Assembly: GCA_946122785.1 (NCBI GenBank)
Contig: CAMGYJ010000007.1
Coordinates: 6,588,909 to 6,652,908 of the forward strand
Direction: 5' to 3'
DNA from: Linum tenue
Lineage: Eukaryota > Streptophyta > Magnoliopsida > Malpighiales > Linaceae
DNA: 64,000 nucleotides
A program made the position numbers and the translations under genes. The notes below the pieces were generated by a model, which saw nothing but the letters and a program-made list of their open reading frames with translations, was not told where the DNA came from and searched no databases. Of the stretch, positions 11,405-24,957 are shown in pieces (the first letter of the stretch is position 1; each line of letters opens with the position of its first letter).

Positions 11405-13190
11405 GGCAAAATACACTTGTGTAGCCAAAACTTTGACGGTTTTGCCAAATATAGCCACTTTTGGCGAAATACCAAAAATAGCCACTTCCGTCCAATTCTT
11501 TGACGGTGTCAAGTAACAGGCTGACTGTACTAACGACATTGATGAGTTGGCGACCGTTAGTCAATTAAAAATGTGAGGTGGAAACTAAAAATAAATAAAA
11601 TAAATAATATTTATTTTCTCTCTCCATCTCTCTCCTTCCCACTATCAAAATTTTATCCTTTTATTAATTAAGTTAAATAAAAAATCATAAAAAGAAAAAA
11701 CCTTCTCCCCTTTTCTCGTCTGCATCAACTAACAAGAAATTCACTCCCCTTTCTTCTTCCCTAGAAATCCTTCTCCTCTTATCTCTATCTTCTTCTTTCT
11801 ATCTTAAAAAAATGCCCAGAGCGGAATCAAATCTGACCCCGATTCTCAATCCACTCTTTGCATCTCGATCTCCCTAATCTTAATTTTCTGTTTACTAAAT
11901 TGGGGGGTTCAACTGATGGAGGAGAGGAAGGACAGGGGAGAAGCTCCAACGACGGTAGCAGTAGTGAACTTGAAACCAGGTCAGAGATGGTGATGGCTCC
12001 CAGAACCGCAGCTCCACTGTCGATCGATGGTGATGGTGGCGATGGTGACGACGGCAAGGATTTGGGGATTAGGGATTCGGTGGCGATGGTGATGGCTCCC
12101 TATTCTAGATTCGTCCCTTTGTCGGTCTTCTGCCTCGTCGTCTTTGCTCAACCCCCGTCGCCATCGTGTCGCAGAGTCTTCTGTTCCATATTATGAAGCT
12201 AGAGGAGGATTGCTGGATTTGGTTCTACTAATGGGAGAGGAGGAGGATTGATGAGCAGGGGAAAGCAGGGGCCTACATGGGGTAGGAAATGGATTGGGTC
12301 GAGCTGGATGGAGGCTGTCATCGATAGGAGATTCGACCGCATCTCCAGCAAGACGTATCTCCATCTACAAATTGAAAAATCAATTTGGTCATCCCTGTAT
12401 GCATCTCCAGCAAACACTCTCCAGAAAACCCTAATTCCAAATCCATGGCCGCCAAAGAGACGGAGATACAGCTGCCGATCCGAGCTCGACTCTAGCGCTT
12501 CTTCCGACTCGTCATCCCGCCATTATTGCCATCGCCATCACTGATGTCGTCCAGTCTTCCCCATCTCCGATCTGTATTCTTGACTCCCCTATCGACCCTG
12601 ACTCTCCGCCGCGTTCCTTCCTCTTCTTCCGTTCTTCGCGCAACCGCTTGCCTATGTCGAGACCCGACGACCATGGCGGAAACCTCAGCGAGACCCGAAG
12701 GAACCGGCGGGCGGCGGCTGCCTTGTTCCGAATTCAAGAAGGAACAACGCAAAGTTAATAGTTCTATTTCTTTTAGGTTTAATCGGAGATGTAGGAAGAA
12801 GAAGAAAAGGAAGGAAAGGAGAGGAATCTGTAAAGATTAGAAAAGAGCTTTTAATTAATTTATTTATTTTAGTTAATTTATTTTCCTTTTTCCACATTGG
12901 AATAAGTGATATTTTATGTTTTTTTTTTCAAAATTATTTAATCTATAAATCAAAATTTAATGACGTGGCAATGATAGGGTGATTTGTCACTGACGTGTGC
13001 GATGATTTGGCATCCTAGTCACTCTAACGTTAACCTAACTGACGGAGTCTCTAACACCGTTAAAGTTTGTAACGGAAATGGCTATATTTGTCATGAAACT
13101 TTCAAAATTCTGGCTATAAGTGGTATTTCGCCAAAAGTGGATATATTTGGCAAAACCGTCAAAGTTTTGGCTATACAGGTGTATTTTGCC
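11405..13190. mobile_element. Mutator-like (MULE) element, non-autonomous
   Basis: Terminal inverted repeats of about 70 bp with very high identity: the left end starts GGCAAAATACACTTGTGTAG at 11405, the right end finishes GGTGTATTTTGCC at 13190. It is flanked by a perfect 9-bp target duplication TATTTTATT (11396-11404 and 13191-13199), the hallmark of Mutator-like elements. Looser inverted similarity continues past the first 70 bp. No transposase is visible. The interior changes from AT-rich at the edges to GC-rich at about 11990-12740, with short ORFs on both strands and words typical of plant exons, so it may carry captured host sequence (Pack-MULE). I could not identify a donor gene. Confidence 0.9.
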
Positions 13191-13199
13191 TATTTTATT

Positions 13200-16168
13200 T
13201 TATCCAAAAATTACCTGTGTCCCGGGACACATCCTATTGCCCCTGCCTCTGCGTATGCCATCACGGGTCGGGTTGGATAATACTCGGCGAGGCTGCAGGT
13301 TCAAATTGTCATCCCTATCTATGCGGTGTACTCACAAAATAAAATAAAATAATGCATACAAGATACACGTATAATTCTAAAACCAATCTTAAAATATATT
13401 TCTAACTGGTAGTATTAGTTTGCTATCAATGCATTAGCTTAAACCCCAATCCCAAATTTATAAACATTTTGAATCAAAGTGATTCTGCAATAATTTTGCG
13501 AAAATTCATGCATTTTCCTGTCATGACGATTGATATTATTTTGATATGAATCGTCTGCTCAGAACGACAATTTCTTAAACGGACAGATGATATCATGTGC
13601 ACCCAAAAGTGGGGTTCTTTTACCGGCTAGTTATTGCCGACGTTCCTCGATCTCTTTGATTATTCTGGCCGACGAACTATGATCGACCTCAAATTCTTCA
13701 TTAAGACTGGAATATAGGTTACCGGCTATCTCGATTCCACGTTGACCGGAGGGGGGAAAAGCCATCAAAGGGAAACGGACGAACAGTTACAGACTAATTA
13801 CACAGTATAATGATAACCCAATTAAGCTGGCTGACTTGACTTGAACGTATATTTGGGGTCCGATTACGAAGAAGAAGAAGTTACGATAATATCTCCTTTA
13901 AATTGGCTGAAAGAGAGAGAATCAGAATTATTATTGCTTGAGAAAGAATTTCTTCCTGTCAAAATAACTTCTTAGATTCTCTTATTGAATCCTCGTGGAA
14001 TTTTGCAGCTTGGAACTCGATTAAGCCCTAGTTATAGATGTAGAATTTTGATATTGCGGAATTGAAATATAACACGAGACGAGAGATTTTACGTGGTATC
14101 CTCGATCGATTGATTGATCGAGACTAATCCACGGTGACATCGAAAGAGGTCACGAGATGATTTTATTAAGGACTATATTGTGACGGCTTGCTTACAACTT
14201 AGGGGTAAAACCCTAATGACAACCAAGTTCCTTCTTTTACCGGGAAAAGGAAACAAGAGACTTGAAGGACAAGGAATTAATTACTTTTTGACTAAGTAAT
14301 TAATATCCTCAGAGTCCAATATTATGTGTTAATGGCGTGTATGAGTTAGGTCACCAACCTGAAACACAAGGGTACTTATTCCTTCCAAGCTGCAGCTGAT
14401 CATCATCTACTTATATAAACAATATTTATTTTAATAATTACATTAATTAATCTCGATCTGCCTTTTGCTGCAAATCAATAAACTAATAAATAAGCGAAAA
14501 AAAATATCTATTAGCCTAACAATTAAGTATTAATTAAGGGTCAAATTCAAACGAATGGTCAAATTCTTTCTTTGTTCATCTGCTGTACACTCAAACTCGA
14601 TCACCTGGTGTCTTTTGGCCTTTTAGGTAACCTATCTCCCAACTTTCTGCATGCATGTGAGCGTCTAAGTGTACTCCAGATCATGAACGCATGACAATAT
14701 ATATTAATATATTTTCCCCATTTCTTGACGTTGACTAATTCGTATCATATGCTGTTAAAAGTCTTTGGTGGGGCTGCCCACTTATATATAATTAAGTAGC
14801 TTAATTATTGAGATTGTAATACTACTTTCTTGTTATATATAGCTGAAGTTTCTTGGCAATCTCTTGACCACAAATCAATCTGCACTACTTCGGTTTCGTA
14901 ATGATGGTAATTTGAACTCGTCTTGTCAAGTATTAGCTGACCAGATTAATGTTGGAGACAGTAATACCCGATCCATGGTAATGTGGGGGGTGGAGTATCG
15001 GTAATAATTTCGTCATGTGACTCGTTCTACTTCAATTTGTCTCAATATCTAGTTTTGTTTCTTCTATTTTTGGCTTGTTTCAACTCAGATGTTCACCCGA
15101 GGATACTTAAGATAAATGTAGGACATCATCTTTCAACTAATTGGAATCGGTACTAAATCAACTTATCATCTTTTATTTATTCATTTATGAACTATTTTCT
15201 CTTCGTCTTATCACACACACACAAAAAATCAACATTTTCTTTAAAGAAATATATAAAAATGAATCAACCTGCTCTGACCTATATCTGCACGAATATTATC
15301 CGATATCTCCCGCACTTTATACGAAGCGGATATGTGTACTAAGATAATTGCCTCACCCAATTGTCATCACTACTTCAGCAGTTGGCTTACTTGCTAATGC
15401 TAGCAAGGAATTAATAATATATGCAAGAGAAATTAGGTGAGAAGAATTGAAATATGAATATCTAGATAAGTTAGCATCTTAATTGGCTGGATGATCTAAT
15501 CTAACACAGTACTCTACTCTGACAAAGGCCCTTCAAGAGAACCCCACATTATATATTCCTAGCTACTAGATATTTGTTGATATAAATAAATAAATAAATA
15601 TATGGATGCAACAAACAAACCCTAACTCAACCTAACTCTAACTGAGTACGATTACATTATTGTTAAGTTAATGCCAATCAATTATGGTTTTAGGCACACG
15701 ATCGAGTTGCGTTTCACCCATAAACCAAGTTAGGTTTGGTTCCGTTTCATTTTCCCCATTTTCTATATATCGATGTGAATTGGCATCAACTGGAAAAATG
15801 ATATTCACTACTAGTGATTTCACAAATAGGATTTTAAAATTTACTACAAAAGTTCCATATTTCGTACTCTGATGGTCGATATCAATTCGGGATTTATGAG
15901 TATTCCACCAATCTCCCGATTAGATGTTAGAATACGAATCTCGGGTTGAAAACCATAACAAAAAGCTCAATCGCCGTCGAGAGATATGTTGTGATGATCG
16001 ATATGAAAATCTTATCATTTGTATATATAATCACAAAAATTGTTTTCATCTCTCAACAAGTAATTCGATGTTATATGAAAATGCAAATCGTTCCAAATGC
16101 AAAAAAAGTGTCTCTTGAGCAACCTTAATCTCAAGACAAAATGATAGAAGAGAATAGAAAAAATATAT
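13200..16168. other. Intergenic, no gene seen
   Basis: About 3 kb of AT-rich sequence between the MULE and the copia element. A stretch at about 13980-14340 (words such as GAGATTTTACGTGGTATCC) resembles parts of plant retrotransposon leaders, but I found no repeat partner or target duplication. A TAAATA microsatellite lies near 15583-15602. No ORF looks coding. Confidence 0.35.
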
Positions 16169-16442
16169 TGTTATGAAACTAATGTAATATAAACAACTAC
16201 AAGAGAAGATTAGAGAGGGAAAGACACAAAGAAGATATGGGGAAGTGAGCTTTCTTATTCATTCTTCACTTTTGATACAATAATATGCTCTATTTATAGG
16301 CACACTTGGGTAACCACTACATCCTTATATCAATGCATATGAATGAGAGATAATAATGTAGGAATAGGGGTTACATGTAACTCCCAAGTGAGCATCTAAT
16401 GTGGTAATGGCAATGGTCATCCATATATTAATATTTACATAA
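16169..16442 (-). repeat. Left LTR of the copia element
   Basis: 274 bp. No difference from 20833-21106 was found by eye. Confidence 0.9.
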
Positions 16443-19400
16443 TACTCCCCCTTGGATGACCACTAGATTGCATTACGCTATCTCATACTGCCTCATTAAA
16501 AACCTTACCAGGAAAACCCATTGGGAAAAACCATGGTGAAGGGAAAAAGAGTGCAGTGCGTATATGCTCCCCCTCATGACCACATCATTTAAAATCTTTG
16601 AGTCGTTGAACTCAAATTTCACAAACAACTTTTAGAAAGATTGTTGCCGGGAGTTAGTTAGTGAACAATCTTCTAGATTGTCAATCTTATGCATGATCTT
16701 GAGATTTTCTTGATCCATGATCGTCAGGATCATTTCCTTTACAACTACAAGTCCTTTAGATATGGTGAATCACAAAGTGTAACGAAATACATTCAGGACT
16801 TGCCTACTATAGTTTGTTTTAGATATCTATGAAACAATCACATCACCATATGTAAGAGATAGCTCATCTCTGATCAACCAATATGAGGATCAAATAATAT
16901 ATAGGATTTGGATATATAGTTCACCAAATCTCTCTATGACAGTACCATAATAGAACAATTGCATATATTGTTCCTGAAGGTAACAAAGTATTTCCAACGT
17001 TCCATTGAGGGAAACATTATATTTTGCTAATATTATCAACACCAAAATGATAGTTTACATGGTGCTTGGCTAGCAAGATGCATTGGTGCTCTGATGCATC
17101 AATATATGGTACTTCAGGACCTAGTACATCAACATAAAGTACTTCAGGACGTAATGTTTCACTTCTTTCTCGATGCCTAAATGGATCTTTGGTCACTTCT
17201 AGTGATCTTAGGATCCTAATGTTATTTGATGAACATAATTTGTTCACGCAAAATTATTTTTCCACTTTTTCAACATTACCTTCCTTGCCCATAAAAAGGA
17301 TCTTAAATCCTTCCATTTAACTTATGTCTCTAAGCAATCAACTGCTTTAGGAAGCTCTTCAGGAGCTCCAATAATAGACATATTATCAACATAATATGAG
17401 ATCGTCACAAAAAAACTTGACTAAAACAAATTGAAGCAAGCAATTCTTTCACACGAAAGATATTAACAAAACTCACATCATAGAAACATATGAACTAGAC
17501 AAAGCACAACCATAAAACACAACTCATACTTTAAAGTAAATCACAACTCATAAATCAAGAATTTAAAATCCTTGAAGCACATACAGACAACACAAGTACA
17601 CAACTATATATGCACAATGCAAATGCTCTAATGACTCTATCCGGATTTAACCTTTTAAGGTCCATTCACCCTACTGTTGTAGGTGTTCACTTAGACGGGT
17701 ATTTCACACTCGTCTATATTTTCTCAACCCATACTGGGGATATTCATTATATGTTCTCGAGAACTTTACTTGTTTACTTCAGGTAAATTAATCCTTCTAG
17801 GAGTAACTAATCCTTCTGGGAGTTTCAAATATATATAACATCTTCAGGGAATTCAAACAAATAGGCTATCACACCAATTTTCAAACATTGATTTGAAAAC
17901 GTAGTTGCATCCACCACAGGGGAGTATAACTCCTCTTAAACAATGATAGGTCTCTTCGAGAAACCCATTGCAAAACATTATGTGATATCTCTCACAATTT
18001 CATACTTTCCAATAGCATAAAAATTTGTTTGTATCCCGCTATTTTTGCCCTTTTTTAGGGGTAAGGACTTCTGGTCCTTAAACTTTATGCTCCTTGAGCA
18101 AGTTTCATGATTTCTTTCTATATTGGCCAATAACATTATCATTCGCATGCATCAATAGAGTTTTACTCTTGATCCTCACTTGTACATATCATATTCAGTA
18201 CTGTAGTACAACAAACAAATTTCATCGACAATGATATCATTACGGTCCCAGTATTGTAGTCTAATATGTTTTTGAGATCTCTTCACTTTCATAACTTTCA
18301 GAGACATGTGTTCTTCTGGAACTAAAATTATACTTAATTCTTGGTTACTCTTCTTGAGTTTTCATGTCCTCGAGTTGACCATTCTAATCACAGCTCCTTT
18401 TTTTTCTCGAGGATGTTTATCGTTGGAACCGATTGGTCTATCACGCTTCATGCGCTCTTTTAGACACATTTTTTTATATTAGAGTATCCAACAAGGATAT
18501 CAATTTTGGTTGGAGCATTCAAAGCTAGTATATATGATTTGGACACTTTGTGTGGTCAGTAAAGATATTTGATAGTTGGTAATGATAATTCATCTTATGA
18601 ACTTCAGGTTCATGTTTCTTAATTTGAGGATCAAAACTAGATAATGATAACTCATTCCAACTCATCTCTTTGTCTAGCTATTTTTTTTCTCTCCCCCTTA
18701 ATGTTGAAAAGTAATCCATCAAAACAATAATTTCGCAAACAAATTTCCCATTCGGGATTCATACCCAACACAAATTCTCAATTTCCAACGAGAATCAACT
18801 TAAGATACTGTGGTGGAGCAATTGGGATGTATGCGACACACCCTGGTATTCTCATATGAGAAATGTTAGGTTTTTTACCAAAACCATTTGTAAAAAGGGG
18901 GAACTTATGATAACTTGTTGGTTAGATGTGAACCAATACTATCACTTGTCAGCTAGCATGTCCTCGACAAGAGACCAGAAGGCTCAGTTTGTTCTCTTAA
19001 GAAAAGTGATGTTTGATTGGATAACCATCAAAATGTATCCATAGTGAGGCAATCAATCTCGCAAACATCGGGTTGCGATTAGATAAAATACATTTGATGC
19101 AGCAACCCATAAAATTCACAAATGATCCACATGACTGATGTATTGTTCTGCATACACGTCCATAAAATCTCAAGAGATTTGTCAACTCTTATACCAGCAA
19201 TGATCAATTGTTCTATTCTCCTTGAGAACAAACATGACATAATAACTCTTTTATTTGAAGAGTTCTTTGACTTCTCATATGATGTTCTCATGAATTCTCA
19301 AAGAACTTTTTTTCACATCAAGATCCGGGATGGTCTAACCGGACCAACCAATTATCAAGTTATCAAATCTTGTAAACTTCTGGTTTACACTTTTATGTGT

Positions 19401-20832
19401 ACTGATTGTACTAATATACATGTAGTACATATTTGTGATGCAAATATTAGTTTCACTATTTTCTTGATAAGATATTCTTTTTACGAATATCCTTTTAATT
19501 GGGTAATGCATCATCACTAGGTAGTTTGGTTCCTTCAGGCCACAAAATTAGCTCCCTTTAAAGCTTTATCATATTTTGTACCATATTTCACCCTTCCGGG
19601 GACTTATGATTTGATGCATTCTTAGTAAACACAAATTCATAGTGAATATCATCACAAATTGTTATCACGAGTACATAATTTAGTTACTTCAAGTAACCAA
19701 ACATAAGCTCTTCGGAAGCTTTTTCTTATTTATGTACTCTACCATATAGTTTATATGGAATTTGTCTAGTACTCATACTTTATAAAAACATAATAAAAGT
19801 AATAAATGAGAATATTTCAAACTTAAGACAAAAATGATGAATTTATCAAGTTAATTGTTCTAGATAAATGTTATCAAATTAAATTATGCATGAAAAATAA
19901 CATCACAATAAAACATAAAAGAAATAAGAATCATAATACTACAATTGTGAAAATTAAATAAGATTTATTTGGAACAATACCATCACTGACTAGGTGATTT
20001 TAAATTTATATATGCGTTTCATTATACATTATAATGTACAACAGGTACATTATGTTATCATGACTTTGATAATGCAATTATGGTGTCATCCTTATTTATA
20101 ATTCTCATTTATCTTCTCTTTTCTCACTTCTGGTGAAAAGATCCATACAATACATTTACCATATATATAATTATGTTTATAGTTTCATTCACTTCTGGGA
20201 ATAGATTATTTCATTCACTTCTAGGAATGAAAATGTCTCGAGTGCAATATCATTTTCATCTTTAATGGAGAATATACCAACTTATAATACAAAAAATATG
20301 TTCCATAATATTAATATTGCATCAGCATATTTGAATTTGCTCTTCCCTTTGATTCTTGATAGAATAAAGTCTTTTGCGAACAACGGGTAGGAGACAAACA
20401 CACTTTTCCATTACAATGGTAACATACAGAACCAATATTCTTATTACCATGCCCTTTTCTTTCTTTGCCCTTGAATTCTTCAATTTCCACTTCTGGGGAA
20501 TATATGGGCTCTTGGAACTTGCATTTTCTACATATCAATGTATGATGGATAAGAATAGGATAACACTGAGAACTGAGAAAGTAACTCATCACTTATATTA
20601 CTTTTCTTGTTAATCCAAATAGATTGACGTGATAAAATATCAATGGATACGAGAAGTAGCACCCATCTTGATATATTGGAATGAGATAACCTCAACACAA
20701 ATAAGACAATAAGATAAGAAAGGATCTAAGAATTACATACCTTGATCATATTGTGATCTTACTCCAATATCTTAGATTATGTCGAGAGTCTTTGAGCAAT
20801 GATAATTTTGGCAGAGCTTCGTGCTGATAACG

Positions 20833-21106
20833 TGTTATGAAACTAATGTAATATAAACAACTACAAGAGAAGATTAGAGAGGGAAAGACACAAAGAAGAT
20901 ATGGGGAAGTGAGCTTTCTTATTCATTCTTCACTTTTGATACAATAATATGCTCTATTTATAGGCACACTTGGGTAACCACTACATCCTTATATCAATGC
21001 ATATGAATGAGAGATAATAATGTAGGAATAGGGGTTACATGTAACTCCCAAGTGAGCATCTAATGTGGTAATGGCAATGGTCATCCATATATTAATATTT
21101 ACATAA
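20833..21106 (-). repeat. Right LTR of the copia element
   Basis: 274 bp direct repeat of 16169-16442. It ends about 230 bp from the stop codon of the ABCG gene, so the insertion lies just beyond that gene's 3' end. Confidence 0.9.
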
Positions 21107-21333
21107 TATATATATTATTCGTCATTTATATGCTTAACAGTTTTTACATCCGTCATCATGGTATTCCTCCAAATAATTTACTCCAAACTGTTAAATTATT
21201 TTTTTTTAAAAAAAAAAACCCTCCGCCCACAGAAGTAAACCAAATTAAAAAAAAAAATACCATACTCCCCATACAAACGAACCACTTCCAGTTTTTTTTT
21301 TTTCACCTCTCCACGTTCGTTCAAATTATTTTT

Positions 21334-23565
21334 TTACCTCCTCTTGTTCTTACTCCCCAGTAACAAAGCAAAGTAAAACAAAACCCTGAAAAAAAACCCC
21401 CACGCCACCGTCACCACCAAGCACTCCCACTTCCCCAGATCCGTCACCCCTTGCTGCACCAATATATCCCTCCCCGTCGTCAAACAAGTCGTCGCCGTGA
21501 TATTCACCCCCATCGACCCGCTTATATTCCTCAACAACCGGAGCTTCATCGCCGCCGGCAGCGCCGCCAACGGCGAGTTGTCGAAAATCTGCACCCCTCT
21601 CACAAAGCACTTGTTCGGGTCCTGAAACTCGTTCTGCAAAACGGCCTCGTATGGATACTTCACCAGCGACATATAATGAAACCAAATCCAGTAATCGGGT
21701 ATTCGGTCCCGGGTTATGAAAAACCCGCTAAACAGCAAAAAGTAGGCCAGAATCGCCACCACGATCGTGTAACCCAGCATCACATGCGGAACGACGCCGG
21801 ATAGGAAAGTCACAAACGAGTTCCCGGCCCAAAACGACGCGAGGATCACGAAGAAGTAGAACAAAAAGCCCGAGAACCCGCCGTCCAGGCCCACGGCCCA
21901 AAACGTCGTCGCGGCGAAGGTGATCGATAGAAACGCAATGGCCGGGAACGAAACCAGCGCGTGGGAGAGGACGTAGGAGGATCTACGGTACGCGTTGTGC
22001 GCGGTCTCCCGGAGGTAGATGTAACGCTCCTGGAGGAACACGGGGAGCGCGTCGGCGCAGGTGTAGAACGTCGTCGACATCGCGAAGGCGAAGAAGCCCA
22101 GCCGCTCCTGGACTCCTTTTGGGGAATTGTCGAGGTGCCAGAACATGGTGGCGAGGATGAACCCCGTCACCACCACGGCTCCCAGCCGGATGCCGAATAG
22201 CTCCGGCATCCGGCGGGAGTTCGTCACCGATCTGGCGGAGAGCACCGCCATCTCCTTCCAGATCGGGTTCGCGAAGGTCGGGACCAGCGATGCCGAGCCG
22301 GCGGCGGCGTCGCTGGTCGCGAGCTTTCCCCTCGAGATGCTCGCGGAGATGGCCTCCTTGAGCGAGATCTGAGGGTTAATCAAGCAGCCGTCGTTTTTTG
22401 TGGTTTGGATTTGCCAGTGTTTGTTGAATTCGACTAGGGATTTGGTGCCGCCGCCGCCGCCAGGGGAGCCTTCGAGCTCGCGGATGAGATCCAGAGCGAA
22501 TTCGGTCCGGTTCTCGTTTTCGGGTATCGGGCGCCCGAAATCCGAGAAGAAACCGGGTAGTTGGGCGGGCGACCCGCTGTAGACGGTTCGACCGCGGGAG
22601 AGGAAGAGCAAGCGGTCGAGCAACCCGAGGATCCGGTAGCTCGGCTGGTGAACCGACATCACGACGATGCTGCCGGATTGGGCGATTCGCTGGAGGACTT
22701 TGACGACCATGAACGCGCTGGTGGAGTCGAGGCCCGAGGTCGGCTCGTCGAGGAAGAGGATGATCGGGTCGTGGATTATGTCGATTCCGATCGAGACGCG
22801 GCGGCGCTCGCCGCCGGAGACGCCGCGGTGGCCTTCGTCTCCGATTACCGTCTTCGCCGCGTTGCGGAGGCCGAGCTGGTCGATTAGGGCTTGGACTCTG
22901 GCTTTCTTCTTGGAATTCGACAAACTCCGCGGGAGGCGGAATTCGGCGGAGAACATCAGCGTCTCCTCGACGGTGAGCATCGGGTAGAGGAGATCGTCCT
23001 GCTGGACGTAGGCGGAGATCACCTTCAGCAATCGAGAATCGAGCGCCTCGCCGTTCAAATTCACCGTCCCCTTCAGCGATTCCTTCGCGATTCGATTCGC
23101 CAGGGCGTCGATTAAGGTCGATTTGCCGGAGCCGCTGGCGCCGAGCACCGCCATGATCTCGCCGTCGCGGGTCTCGCCGGAGATGTCGTCGAGGAGCGTC
23201 TTCGTCCTGGTGAACACACCCGAGGTGTCTCCGGCGGCGATGCGGTTGCGGCGGCGGGTGCGGACGCTGTATGTGAGGTTGGAGAAGGAGAGGACGAAGG
23301 GGATGGAGCGGGGGACGGAATCGCCGCCGAGGTCGAGGACCTGGTGGTCGGGAGTCTCGCCACCGTCGCCGGTGGATTCCTTCCGGACGTCGCCGACTTG
23401 CTTGAGGAGCTGGCCGAGTGTGGGGGAGAGGCCGAAGCGGCGGCGCGACGGCGGCGGCGGTTGGTCGTGATCGGTGGTGAGCTCCATGTGGCCGAGTCCA
23501 GTTGGAGAGCGAAACGGCACCGTATCGTGACTGGGAGAGGGATAGTCAGCTACGACGCGTGACAT
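21334..23565 (-). CDS. ABC transporter G family half-transporter (ABCG1/16/2/6/20 clade)
   Basis: Intronless gene of 743 residues starting MSRVVA, the N-terminus typical of this plant ABCG (WBC) clade; the in-frame extension upstream begins with GTG and is not used. Nucleotide-binding domain first: Walker [10 protein letters not shown] at 142-150, ABC signature [12 protein letters not shown] at 249-260, Walker [15 protein letters not shown] at about 268-281. Then a linker, and an ABC2-type membrane domain from about 440 to 735 with the conserved [26 protein letters not shown] region split over helices. The protein ends [10 protein letters not shown], as in Arabidopsis ABCG1. Half-transporters dimerise at the plasma membrane; this clade exports suberin- and pollen-wall-related lipids. 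GC-rich third positions set it apart from its AT-rich surroundings. Position next to SAC3A and a CVY1-type kinase suggests orthology to ABCG1/ABCG16; substrate is inferred from family only. Confidence 0.93.
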   Translation of the reverse strand: MSRVVADYPSPSHDTVPFRSPTGLGHMELTTDHDQPPPPSRRRFGLSPTLGQLLKQVGDVRKESTGDGGETPDHQVLDLGGDSVPRSIPFVLSFSNLTYSVRTRRRNRIAAGDTSGVFTRTKTLLDDISGETRDGEIMAVLGASGSGKSTLIDALANRIAKESLKGTVNLNGEALDSRLLKVISAYVQQDDLLYPMLTVEETLMFSAEFRLPRSLSNSKKKARVQALIDQLGLRNAAKTVIGDEGHRGVSGGERRRVSIGIDIIHDPIILFLDEPTSGLDSTSAFMVVKVLQRIAQSGSIVVMSVHQPSYRILGLLDRLLFLSRGRTVYSGSPAQLPGFFSDFGRPIPENENRTEFALDLIRELEGSPGGGGGTKSLVEFNKHWQIQTTKNDGCLINPQISLKEAISASISRGKLATSDAAAGSASLVPTFANPIWKEMAVLSARSVTNSRRMPELFGIRLGAVVVTGFILATMFWHLDNSPKGVQERLGFFAFAMSTTFYTCADALPVFLQERYIYLRETAHNAYRRSSYVLSHALVSFPAIAFLSITFAATTFWAVGLDGGFSGFLFYFFVILASFWAGNSFVTFLSGVVPHVMLGYTIVVAILAYFLLFSGFFITRDRIPDYWIWFHYMSLVKYPYEAVLQNEFQDPNKCFVRGVQIFDNSPLAALPAAMKLRLLRNISGSMGVNITATTCLTTGRDILVQQGVTDLGKWECLVVTVAWGFFFRVLFYFALLLGSKNKRR

Positions 23566-24269
23566 GTTAACAGTCTGAGTGGGTTTTTCGTATTTATAGG
23601 TGTGTGAGAGAGAGGAAATTAGAAAATGGACAGTGGGCCCCGTTTGACTGACGGCGTGAGAGCTTGGGGACGGGGCTTCCACGCTGTTGGATGGGGGGGG
23701 GGGGAGAGAGGTTAACGGCGTTAGTGGGGCATTTCTTCAGCGAGGAAAGTCGGCGTGGAAGGAGGAAAAGGAAACAGAGGGAGAGTTTAGTTCTGATAAG
23801 TGTGGGATTAGGGTTTTGTGAAAAATTGTATATATATAGCGAAGTTTGATTATTTGGGATATTCTGATTTGGGATTTTTAGTTTAGTTGTTTAATTAAAT
23901 TTTTATTAGTATCAGGGTTTAATTCATTTTTTTAATTGTTTTTGGGGGATTTATGGTTTCAAATGAGGGTAGAGTGGTGACCTAAAACCTCCTACTTTAT
24001 TTGTGTTTGTTTATACGTCTTCTATTACTTGAGGAAGGGGCTCCCTGGGGGCTGACACATGGAAGGTTGTGGTTGGGTGAGGAGATCATCCACGTGGCGA
24101 AATGGGTATTTCCCTAGCATGGTTTTGGGTTTGGGGAAAGTAGGTTGGATATAGATGGACTGTGGGAGTGGGAGGTAATTAAATGAACAATCAATTTTTA
24201 ATCGAACCTGGCGGTAAACCAAAAGTCTTATAGAAGAAGAAAGCTATAATTTAGCCGTTGATATGCGTA
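23566..24269. other. Promoter and upstream spacer of the ABCG gene
   Basis: Contains a G-homopolymer (about 23692-23703), two TATA-like sites and no ORF of note. Confidence 0.45.
23829..23838 (-). promoter_or_regulatory. Probable TATA box of the ABCG gene
   Basis: A run of TATATATATA on the minus strand about 265 bp upstream of the ATG would give a leader of roughly 230 nt. A second TATAAATA at 23591-23598 is only about 30 bp from the ATG, too close unless the leader is almost absent. Inference only. Confidence 0.45.
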
Positions 24270-24277
24270 CGGTAAAT

Positions 24278-24949
24278 TAGGGCCGAAAAAATAGACCAGA
24301 TTGTTAGAAAAACTGTGGTCCAAACTGTACCGCACAGTTTGGTCCGGACCGTAGACCGTGAAGTATGGTCTGTATTATTTTATGATTTGATCTCTTGGTC
24401 TGGTCTGGTCTAGACCGCGGTTTACTGGACCAAACCGTAGACCGAACTGACTTGTCAATACGTGTTAACAGCCCATTCGACCACTCTCCAAACTCCCACA
24501 ACGACACCCAAGTCTCAACCTTAATTTTGTGAATCTCTTCCCTCCTTCATTCACAACCACATTTAACCACACATAGTAGAAATAATCGTATCTCCATATG
24601 ACATTATGTTAATGTTTATGACATTATGGTGCAAGCTGGGATGCTTTTACTTTGTATCTTTGTTATGTACTAAGATTTAGAGTATCAAAATTATTCATGC
24701 ATGTTAGGATTAATGTTTTAAGCCAAATAACAATTATTTTTCTTGGTTATTGGTTCAATTTTTTGTGTGGTTAACTATACAAATTATTAATTTTTCGTTG
24801 AGTGTGGTCTACCTGGACCAGACCAGACTGCACAGGCGTGGTCTGGACCAGACAGTATAGTCTGTAGTCTATACTTTAGCCTCTCAGTCTGGACCGTAGA
24901 CCGTATATATGGTCTGGTCTGGACCAGACCGCACCGTTTCTCAGCCCTA
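24278..24949. mobile_element. hAT-type non-autonomous DNA element with subterminal GGTCTGGTCC motifs
   Basis: Ends TAGGGCCGA (24278) and TCAGCCCTA (24949) form short terminal inverted repeats; the flanks carry a perfect 8-bp target duplication CGGTAAAT (24270-24277 and 24950-24957), as made by hAT transposases. Both subterminal regions (24290-24450 and 24795-24935) are packed with copies of GGTC(T/C)GGTC, GACCGTAGACCG and GGACCAGACC in both orientations, the arrangement expected of transposase-binding repeats. The 350-bp AT-rich centre has no coding capacity. Confidence 0.88.
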
Positions 24950-24957
24950 CGGTAAAT

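Larger units (their letters stand above)
16169..21106 (-). mobile_element. Ty1-copia retrotransposon, minus orientation, coding sequence decayed
   Basis: Direct repeats at 16169-16442 and 20833-21106 (274 bp each) appear identical base for base and are flanked by TATAT (16164-16168 and 21107-21111); the ends are in AT-rich sequence, so the exact boundary is soft. On the minus strand the right LTR is followed by a half-tRNA-type primer site (TATCAGCACGAAGC, about 20812-20828), and the left LTR is preceded by a purine tract (AAGGGGGAG, about 16443-16455). Coding remnants are all on the minus strand: a degenerate gag zinc knuckle (CYHCNGK...C, with the His replaced) near 20400-20440, and a reverse-transcriptase YVDN box followed by IIGAPEEL near 17355-17395, in copia order. 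No ORF exceeds about 95 codons, so it cannot move itself. Confidence 0.88.

Noticed and set aside
21451..23562. Several plus-strand ORFs of 75-117 codons opposite the ABCG gene.
   Set aside because: Antisense shadows caused by the GC-rich third positions of ABCG codons.
23566..23682. 39-codon N-terminal extension of the ABCG protein.
   Set aside because: It begins with GTG and crosses a TATA-like site; family members start at MSRVVA.
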